DNA from: Berberis thunbergii
Taxonomy: Eukaryota > Streptophyta > Magnoliopsida > Ranunculales > Berberidaceae
Assembly: GCA_003290165.1 (NCBI GenBank)
Contig: QNQO01000224.1
Location: 310,001-374,000 of the forward strand
Length of the DNA: 64,000 bases
Reading direction: 5' to 3'
Each line of letters opens with the position of its first letter. Position 1 is the stretch's first letter. Of this stretch, positions 49,560-60,123 are shown one piece after another. The position numbers were made by a program, and so were the translations under genes. The notes beneath the pieces were generated by a model. That model saw nothing but the letters and a program-made list of their open reading frames with translations, made no database searches and was not told where the DNA came from.

Positions 49560-49880
49560 TTAAAATAAAATGTAACATGGAGGGAAATCTGTTTTGCATT
49601 TGGAAGGAAGTAGCAAGGTCATATCGTGATTCCAACCAGCTATTGGTGGTCCATTTGCTACTATGCACAAACATGGCTGTCCAATTACTGTCACAGCTAA
49701 GCAGCAAACTTCACTAGGTGGAATCGGATTGATGGAGGAAACTGCAGGTCTACATGGTAACAGTTGTATAAGGGAGGCGAGGAAAGTTGTGTCACAGACC
49801 TGCTTACCTGTTCCCTGATTCACCATGGCGGCCAAGAACACCACCCAAAAGAGCTCTTTAGTGTAAACACCGACCTTCAT
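49560..49880 (-). CDS. secreted lipid-transfer-like protein with 8-cysteine motif
   Basis: A single-exon frame of 106 residues. An N-terminal hydrophobic stretch (KELFWVVFLAAMV) is a signal peptide candidate. The mature part has the nsLTP/2S-albumin fold pattern: Cys, 13 residues, Cys, 15 residues, CysCys, 9 residues, Cys-Leu-Cys, 22 residues, Cys, 6 residues, Cys. The segments IGQPCLC and LLLPSKC are typical. Such proteins bind lipids in the apoplast and serve in cuticle formation, defence or signalling. The CLC spacing recalls the DIR1-like group, but the exact subtype is uncertain. It is convergent with the upstream H3.1 gene, with 309 bp between the stops. It looks intact. Confidence 0.85.
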   Translation of the reverse strand: MKVGVYTKELFWVVFLAAMVNQGTGKQVCDTTFLASLIQLLPCRPAVSSINPIPPSEVCCLAVTVIGQPCLCIVANGPPIAGWNHDMTLLLPSKCKTDFPPCYILF

Positions 49881-50568
49881 GGTGTTTGAAACCTAGCCCT
49901 TTTATCAATGAGAAAACTTGATGTCTGCCTATGCACATGTTGTATATATATATATAGAGTTGAGCTCATCAATTGTGTATTTCCATCCTACCCACATTGT
50001 TCATGCAGTTTCTCTGCTTTGCCTTTGAGCTGCTCAGTGACGAGACTATACACATGGGTAAGTGAGCAACCGTTTCCAGCCCAATATTTTCATGATTCCT
50101 CCCCGAGTAAATGATCTTATTTTATATCTCAGGACAACCAACAAACTTGCTCCTGAGATCATGAAACTTGTAGTCAAACAGGGCAATGTTTCATCGCTGG
50201 CTGCTATTACAACAGTCAGATCCTAGATTGAGAGTGCAAAGAAGGAGATTTGAGTCATATAATATAGATGACGGACCAAGCAAGTGCCTCACTGCAAATC
50301 CAAAACAAAGAACACAAAGAAAAATAGTCCACAAGAAGCTTTTTTGATATGCACCAAACTTGGGCACTTTCTACATGCAATAGAAGAGTAGCAATTTCAT
50401 TGCATCAAACGTCTACAGATTTTTTGAAGAGATTATAATCAATTGATGTTCCCAATAGCAAAAATTATCCTTTGAAGGATAATCTCACATATGAATCATG
50501 TTGTAGAGCATTGGATGAATATCTCATAAACAGTTGGTACAAGGATACACTCATCAAGTTCTCAGTAG
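49881..50568. other. promoter side of the LTP-like gene and 3' flank of the 2OG oxygenase
   Basis: It contains a short (TA)n run with TATA-like sequence at about 49945-49957 on both strands. No other feature is seen. Confidence 0.45.
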
Positions 50569-53500
50569 TCAAAGATCTTTTTTTCCTTTCAGATTGATTA
50601 CTGCAAGCTCTTGCTCAACATACTCTCCGGCACACATGGAAGGGTACTTGCTAGCAAGTGGAGACTCTGCAAAGTGGCCAAGAGGCTTCAAGACAGCATC
50701 AGATGCTATATGGGCGAACAACTGATTTCACCATAAAATTTTTTTGAAGTCACAAATAAGTCAATTGCCAATGTAATCTAATTAACCTTGAATATTGAGC
50801 AAATTGGACACTCACGGTTGAGGATACTCTCCATAAGCTGCGGTTTTGCTCCTGTGCCAATTCTATTGCATCAATCGTCCTATTGGTCACAACCACCTCA
50901 TGCATGCCAGCTAAACATTCTCCACCTGTCAGCCACTCTAGCTGCAAGAAAATTTCCATGGTTGCTTAAGATGTTCATAACCTAAGAGAACTAGTTTAAC
51001 CTCAGCCAGGAAGGTCATTTCCAGTCTCTTTCTTAATCATTGAGAGTTGGAGATAATAGGAGAAAAAAGGACATGCTCTCGTTTTTGAGAGAATACAAAG
51101 GCCATATCCAGGTGTACTTGTAAAGTTTTAAAGGATGCAATTAACAGGGATACAATGTGTATTAAGATAAAATGGGTTATCAGCTAATCTTTTTACATAT
51201 CTGTATTTTTCAACATATGCAGCTCTCTTGGTTAAGGAGACTGAAGATCAAATGGAACTAGAACTTTAGCAAGTATATCATCTGTGGCAAGAATTTGGCT
51301 GAGAATGAATAGACCTAAATAGAAAAAAACTCACGAGGAAGGGGAAAGGCTAAAACATATATTAAATGTAGACCTAGATAGAAAAGAGTTGGAAAAATCT
51401 TATGACTTATGACCATCGGGCATTATCAAGGCCAAATGAGATCTTGCCGTTGACATACAGAGATTGTATTGATGCAAACACAAATGAAATGTATATGTGC
51501 TCTTTTATAACTGAGACATGCATGTATTAAATGTGTTATATTCTTTCACCCAAGCCCATGAGATGATCTTTTAGTTTCTCAAATCTTCTCGAGCATCATT
51601 CCACCCTCAAATGACAACTATATTAGCATACATCACTTGCGATTAAACAATAATGACCACTTCCTACGCATTTAAATTTACCTGCTTTCCGGTCTGAATG
51701 AGGAGACAGCCAACGGGAACCTTCACTTCTACCTTCCTCCCATTTCTCAACCAAATGTTCAGACCAGGGAATCTGCTTCTACCATGAATTGTTAGGAAGT
51801 TGAGATCATAGTGATAACCTGCAAAAACGGTGCCCAACTTGCCATATCGTTGAAGGTCACTACCAGTTGGAGCAAGCAGATGAGGTCCCTAGCAAGTGAA
51901 GTGGAACTCTGACATAAGACAATAAATTCAGAAAAAAGGCGACGGATCGCAGCATAAAGTGATTGCTATGAGAACCATGCATCATAGGAGACAAGTAGGG
52001 AAATTTTGACAACTGGTGTACATGACGGCAATATTGACCAAGACATATGCTCTTTCAGTTAGCTTATGCGTAGATATAGAAATAAGACGTACTTGATGTA
52101 TTAGATTATATGAGAGGAATGGTGTTGTATCAAAGAAATAGACTTTCACATAAGTCTGTTTTTTCCTATGTAACAATGGCATATGAGGTGTCTAAAAAAA
52201 TATAAAATTTGAGAACCCTCCTATACATTATCGTAATATTGACTTTTTCAGTAATACGTTTTATATAATTAGTCATATTCTTTCACTTGCAAGTCAACAT
52301 TGTGATGTATGCAGTACTAACTTCTCTTAATATGCTTTTAGCATTTGTAAAGATTGAAACTTTAGCCAATGGTAACCTGGTTGGATGGTTAAGACTGTGG
52401 TGGTTTAACCCCCACGTCTTGGGTTCTATACCTGCCGCCTGCCGGCAGCACGCTTGCCTTTTTAAAAAAAAAAAAAAAAAGATTGAAATTTTAAAGATAT
52501 ATGAAAAAGTTGATGACTTAAGCATAGAGTGTCCAATACAAGAATGTTTATGAAAATGAAGGGTTGTTACATAGGCTTTTTCCCCTTAGTTATAAGACTG
52601 TTCTCCAAATAGTAAAACCTTATCAAATGGTGCAAGATATGAAACTTGAATTATTTTGTTGATGAAGTTCATTATGAAGCCCTCTTTGATTGTTGATCAT
52701 ATGCTGATCAAAATTAAGCAAACTTTGAAAGGCTAATAAGATATCCTTAATCATTGTTTCAGGGGATGCAATTCTTGTCTATTGAGGTAACATCAAGATA
52801 AAAGATTCACACTGTAGGATGGACCTCGATTAAGTACCATTTTCTTCAAAATCCACATCACAACTTACTAGGTTGGGCCGGTCCGGGTAACCAGCCCGAA
52901 TATCCGACTAAGAACCGGACTGGCAATTAAAAAAATTTTCAGGACCGAGCCCAGATCAGGTGAGACCGGTTAACCGAGGTCCCGGGTAACTGAAATTTCG
53001 AGCCGAGCCGGTCTCAGTCCAAATAACCATCTCTTATCTTCTCTGTCACTCTCTCTGACAATGGCAGATCAAAGTAAAACAACAGAAGAAGAAAGAGTAG
53101 TAGTAGGAGAGATCTTAAACGAACGAAAAAACCCTAAAAACTCCTCTGTAAGTAAGTCTCGATCGATCCTTGTTTTGATTTTGTTGTTTGTTGTTTTGAT
53201 CTGATTTGAAGTCGGTTGATTACAGGTGCGATGGTGACGGATATTAGAGCTTTTGATTTGGGAGATCGTGAAGAGAAACAATGTGTTTATTGTGAAGGAG
53301 TTCGACAATGGAAACTATAAGGTTCAGTGTCTCTCTATGTTCCTCCCTCCCAAAGAACCATCTTGTCGTACTCTAAAAAAGGTGAGTTCCAATTGGCGAG
53401 AAGAAATGATCATTTCTGCTGATCGTTGCTGCTTGGACCTCTCGTGAACCAAGGTTAAGCCGTGTGTGCATAATTTAAAAGAAAGAAATAACGATTCGAT

Positions 53501-56500
53501 GAGAGATGAGGAGATGAGCTCTTGATAATGGCTTCGGTGGAAGGGAGAGTGGGGTCACTAGTGTAGATGGTTGCATTCATCACCACCAAGTGTGCAACTT
53601 CCAAAAATGGTGACTTCATTGACACCCCTGCAAAAAAGTTGCAAAATTTAGTGTTTTTAGAACACAGAGAAAGTGTTGGGTTTGGGAGGAGAAATGGAGG
53701 TGGGGTTTTGAGAGGTTTGATTGCGAGAGCTACAACGAGAAATGAGGTTAGGAAGATGAGGAGGTTCTTCGTAATCTCCATCATAATGTAGAAGAGTCCC
53801 AAGTGAGAATGATTAGAAGCTCTTTGAAGAAATGAGTGAGAAGAGAATGCTTCGAAGCTCTTGAAGAAATGAGAAAAAAGAAAAGCTTATCAAAAAATAT
53901 TAAAAAAATGGGCCCAATCGGTTGTTTCCTGGTTCGGTCTGGTTTTTGGTTTGAAATGCCCAACCCTACAACATACTACCACTAAGAGCAACTACAACTG
54001 CATCGTGCAAGTCAAACCCCAATTTATTTTGAAATTTAAAGTTTTTTGACGCAATCAAAACAAAATTGCATTAGTCCCACTCACCCAAGACTCTTAATGA
54101 CACGTCAATACAAACATAGACATATACAGTAGAGACTGGAATTTTCACTGATTTTGTGAGGTGTAGGGCTTCAAATCTGGTTATTTGCGGTTTGGAGCCT
54201 TGCATTGGAGTGGTTGCTCCTCTAAACATGTTAGTCTTGCATACTTTACAATTTGGGGTCTCCCACTGGATATGCTTAAAAGCTACGGGACTCTTGTTTT
54301 GGTTGTGGTCGAAACCAGGAAGGGATGTGTCACACATAGGTCAGCCAACCATTTTTACACCTGTGGAAATATACTGTCATGAATAATATGCTGGAACCAC
54401 CCAAGAAATATGATGATATGGTTTTTGGTCATCTCTATTTGGAGGCATTTTTGAAAAGCTAGTATTGATCTTGTAATCAATTCGTGTAAGCTTTTCTTTT
54501 GAAAGAGATTCAGTTTTAAATTTTAATATACAAAAAACAAAGGATACAACAATTGAGCGAGAGGCCCCCTTCCCCAAGCCCCTTGCAAAAGGCTATTGCA
54601 CTCTCATAAAATCCTCCCACTCTAGTATGAAATGGACGAAGTGAACACCCTTGAAAGCATTATGAACGATTAAATACCAAATGAAGCCTAGAACTTTCAT
54701 CACCATATGGTCCCTAGACACCGAAGCGCATCCAAAAACTCAGGTTTTCCTCTTTTGCACAAAGGCCACTCAAAATATCCATAAAATATAAGTAATATGA
54801 GCACAAGTGCACAAAAAACCACCTAATAATTTCGAGGAAGAAGAGAATAATGAGGTAATTTGATGTAAGCAGGTGGTATTATTGGTTATTTAGGTAGTAT
54901 CATTTGTAATTGGGCTAGTATAGTAAAACCCATAGTAGTTAGGGTTAGAATCCTTGCCAGAGAAGTTAGGGAGGTTATAAATAAGGCTATTTGTGATTGA
55001 ATGAATTATTTGTTTTCTTATTTCTCTTTGAATTAGGCTTTATCATAGATTTAACTTAGTTCTAGCTTTAGTATAACTTAGAGTACATCAATTGTTACGA
55101 AGCGGTTATTGTTTGTTGATTTGTTTGGAAAGAGGTTCGAAGCAAGAAAGTTGACTGAAGAGAAATTGAGCATAGAAAACATAGAGAAGACAAAAATCTA
55201 TTAAAGGAAAATTAGACCCGCCACCGTCGTCATCAACCACCGATACCGCTGTCCAAAGCTATCTTCGTCGGCAGCCACCACTGCTGCTCAAATTAGCCTC
55301 CATCAAAAGCCACAGCCGCCTAAAAAACCAGATCCGTGCAACAAAACACCCCCTAGCCCCAGCCCAGCACATTATTGTAGTCCTTCATTGCCGCTGCCCA
55401 CACCGATTTCCATCATTGAACAAATAAAATAACACAAAGGACATGTCTTCATCACAAGGATTTCTGCTGATGTAAAAAAAAAAAAACCCGATAAGAAATC
55501 TGTTTTGGGAAAGAAGACATGTGCCCCTGTTAAGTGGCTGTGTACACCCACATTAATCTATCCACATTTTACAATCACAAGTCCCTCAGAATTTGCAAAT
55601 AGCTCCCTGGTCCCAGATTTATAGAAAAATCCCAGAATTTATACAACTGTGCAGATTAGTCCGTGCAGCCAATATCCTATGTGCACCCCTAGTCAGTAAA
55701 GACACCCCGGCATTAAAAAGAAAGAGTGACACATATTGTTTTCTATATCCATACTCCTATTAGCCCACCTAATCATACTAGTGTTCTAAAAATCGGCCTA
55801 GGCGGGTCTGGGCGATTTTTTTTATAAAAATTATTATTATTATTTTTTTAACATGGCTGATTGTGTTCTTATTTTAATTTTTTTCCTTTTTTTGGAAATA
55901 AACAATTTAATTGTTTTTTATTCAGTATATGTCTAAATGTAGCAAATGATGATTACTTAATAGAATTCTCAAAGGATCTGCCGGTACCAATTTTAGTAAT
56001 GTAGATTTTATCAAACACGACTGAAGTTATTATGCAATTTGAAGAAAAAAAAAAGTAGTTTGGATATTTGTTCACAAATTCAACTTTGTATAAAGTACCC
56101 ATCATGACCAACTTCAGTCATTTGAGTTTTAATAATTTTGTTCATGATTGTTAATTTTTCATGTTTTTAAATTTTGCATATGTATCTTGGCATTAAATTG
56201 GATGTAATTGATAAGGTATTATGCTTAACTTTTGTAAATTATTAAAGTATAATACAAAATCTAAGACCACCTAGGTGCCGCCTAGCCCCCTGGGTGCTAG
56301 GCACCTGCTCGCCGCCAGCCCACCGCCTAACGCTTTTTAGAACACTGATCCATACCACTATAGCCCTAGCCAAAACTCAAATTAGTACCCATAACCAGTG
56401 GTGTCCTATGCTAATTACATAGATTTTTACTATCACACACCATAATACACCTATGTCCCCTCTTACCCAAAATTTGAACCATTTCTCCTACACCAACACC

Positions 56501-59500
56501 CCCACCCCCACTAACCAATGACATAAACTCCAATCTCACCTCCATTGATGTGGGTTAAAGCAACCACGAAGAACATTTTGAGAAAAGTCAAAGACTGACT
56601 AATACCTCCCTTGAAGCAATTTACAATGACTGGAAAGATAAAGAAAAGGTAAGGGCGGAGGACAGTCACCAGTAGATGACAACAATACTATGCGACACAA
56701 CATTGGCTACACCTCATCTAGCAGCTTCCAAAGTCTCATTTGGTCCCACCGTCATATGTACTGGGCTTTCAAAAAGTGAGCCCTCGGACTTGTGCAATTT
56801 TTTCCCTATTTTGGTCGAGGATGATAAGTTTTCCATTGAGGGAATAACATTACGTGACAATGATTATGTAGATCCATATTGGGAAATTTTTGTGGCACAA
56901 GCTTATGTGCATGATTCCGCTCAGTAGGTCTGTTCCATATTATTGTTCTTTAAGTCACTTTATAGTTTTTTTGAGTTGGTGTCATCTATGGCCAATGAGT
57001 AACGTGGCAAGTTTCGAGATTGTCTACTTTGTGTGTATTTCGCCTGGTATTCCGTGACCGGTTGCATATGCTCTTTGGACTTCTTCGATTTCAAGCTCGA
57101 GGATTCTTCAACCTAAGGAGGTTGATGTAAGCGGATAGTATTATTAGTTATTTAGGTAGTATTATTTGTAATTGGGCCTAGTAAAGTAAAGATGATATAG
57201 TTAGGGTTAAGGTTAGTTTGCTTGCCAGAGAAGTTAGGGAGATTATAAGTCGTAAACAATGATCTTGTTGATCGAATGAATGAATTATTTGTTTTTCTTA
57301 TTTATCTTTGACTTAGGGTTTATCATAGATTTAACTTATTTCTAGCTTAATTATAGCTTAGAGTACATCATAAACCACTTACCTGCTTCATAAGAGAAGT
57401 GAATGCATCTCTTTTCAGACCAAATCCAATTGCTGCCATTTCAGCAACAGCCTGCACAAGATTTAAAAGGAGAAGCATACAAACTCTACACAATCAGTTG
57501 TGCTATACAATCAGCAATAGGCAAGAGAAACTGAGTAGATTTCACAATGAGTACAATACAAACGCAGTATTGGTCAAAGCGAAGAAAAATAAAGCAGAGT
57601 GCATTACAGCTATTATGATATGGATCAGTTCAATACTGCCAACTAAAACAGTAACTGGGAAAAAAAGAAAGAAAAATAAGCAAATTCCTCCTATATCAAC
57701 CTCAATAGCAGCAATCATTTTGTAGCCCCATGAGTCCATTGTTTCTTTCCATTCAGGAAAACCTTCCGGTACAACAGGTTCTGAATTTAATTCCTAGGTA
57801 AGAAGAATGACCACATTGTCAGATCCCATAATTTGAACCTTTAGAATACATGAAAAGGAAATGATAATGGCACCTGAAAGCGAGTGTTCAGCGGTCGTGG
57901 GCCTACTCTCCACATGTATCGCCACTTGGGGTCTGGTCCCACAGGCACCGATGGTTGAAACTCCTCTGGCATTGTTTTCAAACCTTGTTGCATTTCTTCG
58001 TCAACCAAACTACGCGGAACCTCAACCCCTTCTGGGGTCACACCGACCTGTTGAATCAACAAATATATACTCTTAGTCAATGTGGAAGCAGAAAGAATAA
58101 AAATAAATAGAAATTTACAGCCATGCTCTCAGTTAAAATGAATACTATGCACAAGAGTTTAGGCTGGGAGATAAATGAGCTACTATGATGCCTGTATACA
58201 GATATGGTCATGTAACCTTGATACACAAATTGAGATATGGAACCAATAATATATCCTAGCATTATTCAGCATCTAGAAATGCAGTTGGGTAATAAAAAAT
58301 TATCATATAACATACGAAGATATGAAAAAATGTTAATCATAGGCAAAAAGCATACAGAAGACAGTCAAGTATAAATGAAATATTTTTCTAATACAATAAG
58401 ATCTAAAAAAATGGAAGATGGTTGTATCCATGAAACATCATTAGTGTCTTTTGACACAATTTCGCATGTCATATGCCAAGGCATAATCAAGTGTCCAACT
58501 ATTAGTAGTCAACGAAATGTAGCTCAACATCTCTTCCTGATGTAGGAGTGCGGGTTCAAATCTCATTAGCGTGGACCACACCTTTCTACATACACACAAC
58601 CAAGGAAGAAGAAGAAAAAGAAGTGTCCAGCTATAAGAGCACCCACACTAAGCAATCAAAATGGTCTTCAGTGATAACTTTATCCCGTGAAACCACAAAA
58701 AAACTACCTACATTAAGCCTTTGAGTGAAACTGATGACTTTATCACTGGTGAAAACTTCCGCTACCCAATGTTTAGATACCTTTGCCGATCGATTCAACA
58801 CCCACCTATAAAGACATGTTTCGCTACCCATCGCTCATGCAACATATAAATAGATCCTGAACAATTTGAAATGGTTCCAAGAGCTATGTGTCCTTTAGAC
58901 GGGCAGAACTCTGGTCAATAGTCAAACTCTCATAAACTGTGCTTTGGTCAAAGTTTTGCATTGACTAGGTGACGAGGTGTCAAAAGCTATTTGCCCTTTC
59001 AAAGGGGTCACAACTTTTAGAGCCCTTAGAGCATCTCCAATCATTTGGGATGGATATGTATAATTCAATACATCCCATTTCCCACGGTGGTCCAAATGTG
59101 TTAATGGACAAAATAAAGAAAAACCACAAACCTTAACCATGCATGCTGGATATCCCTTTTTTCAAAAAACTAGTCATCACATGCGTGTGGTTTTTGAAAA
59201 GCCGTGCAACACACAGAAGGATAAATCTAATGGACAAAGTTATACAAATTTTGGGATGGTTAAGTTTTATACATCCGATTGGGTGAGTTTTTAGACGGAC
59301 ATGTATACAACTTATACATATCCATCAGGATCGGAGATGGCCTTATAAATGGCGCATACACAGTGCTTACTATCAGTGATTTTTTTTCTGTTTTGTTTTT
59401 GTGTGCAACAGTCACTCGACACAATGCCATTTTGGTACCTTCACGAGCTTAAAGGTAGTTTGATTTTTATTTTTTAAAAGACAATCAGAGCTGAAGTACG

Positions 59501-60123
59501 AAGATAGCCAATTTAGAAATTTTGAGTATAGTAGATGGTTTGTTTCTCCAGCCCCACTTAGAAGTTAAATTTTGAGAAAAATTGCACATTTAAGGATCAA
59601 TTAGACTGGAGGGGAAAAAAAAATCAGATTTGTGTTTAGCTATTAATCCAGATTTTGAAGTTCTCCAAAAATGCAACTTTTATCTAACCCCAATTAAAGT
59701 TTAAACACCCTAACACAGCCCCAAAGTTCAAAAGCCAAGATTACCCAATCAAATGAACAACTTCAAACAATACAATCCATAAGCACCCCAAAACTACTAA
59801 ACTAAACCCAAAACCACAAGTCCTCCTTAATTTTCCAATTGAATTACATAAGGAAAAGGGAAGGGTGGGACCTGATAATGCAGATGAGAGCGTTCTTGCA
59901 AACGCTTGAACTCTTGGGGTCTCTGAAAGTACTTCTCCATCATGTCGAGAAACCGATCGTTGTCTTCGGCAGAGCATCTTGGATCCTTCACCAAGAGAGC
60001 CCCTGCTTCTCTCAGGGTTCTGCTCACTTCCGAGCACAGATTCTTCAACTCTGGGTCGAAGGTCTTCTCTGGATTGGAGAAGACGTTTAGATATTGCGCG
60101 AGATCCACTACAAAGAGCTCCAT
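50569..60123 (-). CDS. 2-oxoglutarate/Fe(II)-dependent oxygenase (isopenicillin N synthase-like), seven exons
   Basis: Exons on the minus strand: 59872-60123, 57874-58047, 57701-57793, 57383-57451, 51682-51888, 50816-50941 and 50569-50721. All junctions are GT-AG in phase 0, giving 357 residues. The start is the ATG of MELFVVDLAQYL. The jelly-roll active site is complete: the HxD pair in AGYHYDLNFL (His 222, Asp 224), the distal His in GMHEVVV (His 279) and the 2OG-binding RxS in LWRVSST (Arg 303, Ser 305). Other family landmarks are KWRYMWRVGPRP and MDSWGYKMIAAIE. The family is conserved in plants; the substrate is unknown to me. Intron 4 (51889-57382) is 5.5 kb through insertion of a SINE, a hAT element and an LTR element. 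It appears intact. Confidence 0.93.
52366..52477 (+). mobile_element. SINE in intron 4 of the oxygenase gene
   Basis: A tRNA-like head has an A-box-like tggttggatgg and a B-box-like GGTTCTATACC, then an A tail of about 15 bases. It is flanked by target duplications AAAGATTGAAACTTTAG (52349-52365) and a near copy at 52478-52494. The length is about 112 bp. It is inserted opposite to the host gene. Confidence 0.87.
53061..53447 (+). pseudogene. unidentified captured gene fragment with a possible intron in hAT-3
   Basis: The frame ADQSKTTEEERVVVGEI from the ATG at 53061 meets a possible GT donor at about 53150. A second open part (TDIRAFDLGD, CVYCEGVRQW) starts after an AG at about 53226. I do not recognise the protein. 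Intron-like structure and location suggest a second captured host fragment. Confidence 0.4.
53535..53802 (-). pseudogene. captured first exon of a LAF3/YtcJ-like amidohydrolase
   Basis: The minus-strand frame has an N-terminal membrane or signal segment (LLIFLTSFLVVALAI) followed by VAHLVVMNATIYTSDPTLP. The latter is the start of the metal-dependent amidohydrolase domain in plant LAF3-like proteins (LAF3 acts in phytochrome A signalling in Arabidopsis). Similarity stops at about 53535, and the catalytic metal-binding part is missing. It is entirely inside hAT-3. The assignment is by eye. Confidence 0.6.
54861..57370 (+). mobile_element. non-autonomous LTR retroelement in oxygenase intron 4
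   Basis: Direct repeats 54861-55090 and 57123-57370 (230 and 248 bp) both start TGATGTAAGC and end GAGTACATCA. The purine-rich ctaaggaggt before the right LTR suggests plus orientation. The interior (about 2 kb) has no recognisable gag or pol; an unidentified 83-codon frame lies at 56676-56927. It was later hit by a MITE at 55780-56346. No clear target duplication is seen (TAATT against TAAAC). Confidence 0.82.
55780..56346. mobile_element. MITE with TGTTCTAAAAA termini (copy 2)
   Basis: The ends AGTGTTCTAAAAA and TTTTTAGAACACT are perfect 13-bp inverted repeats. The internal sequence is the reverse complement of the copy at 10762-11343. The flanking ATCATAC and ATCCATAC resemble an eroded target duplication. 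Confidence 0.88.
59029..59342. mobile_element. Harbinger-like MITE in intron 1 of the oxygenase gene
   Basis: The ends GAGCATCTCCAATCA and GATCGGAGATGGCC are inverted repeats, with inner arms gatggatatgtataa and ttatacatatccatc. A TTA duplication lies at 59026-59028 and 59343-59345. The length is 314 bp. Confidence 0.85.

Larger units (their letters stand above)
52869..53968. mobile_element. hAT-3: non-autonomous hAT element carrying an amidohydrolase fragment
   Basis: It starts TAGGTTGGGCCGG and ends GAAATGCCCAACCCTA. The flanks CAACTTAC (52861-52868) and CAACATAC (53969-53976) form an 8-bp target duplication with one mismatch. The left 170 bp has GGTCCGGGTAACC-type subterminal repeats and the right end has CGGTTGTTTCC/GGTTCGG. 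The 1.1-kb element lies in oxygenase intron 4 and contains parts of one or two host genes on opposite strands. Confidence 0.9.

Noticed and set aside
54071..54386. Overlapping frames on both strands in oxygenase intron 4
   Set aside because: No family recognised and no conserved motif; probably chance or old transposon sequence.
56676..56927. 83-codon frame in the LTR element
   Set aside because: Not recognised as gag or pol; kept only as a note in the element entry.
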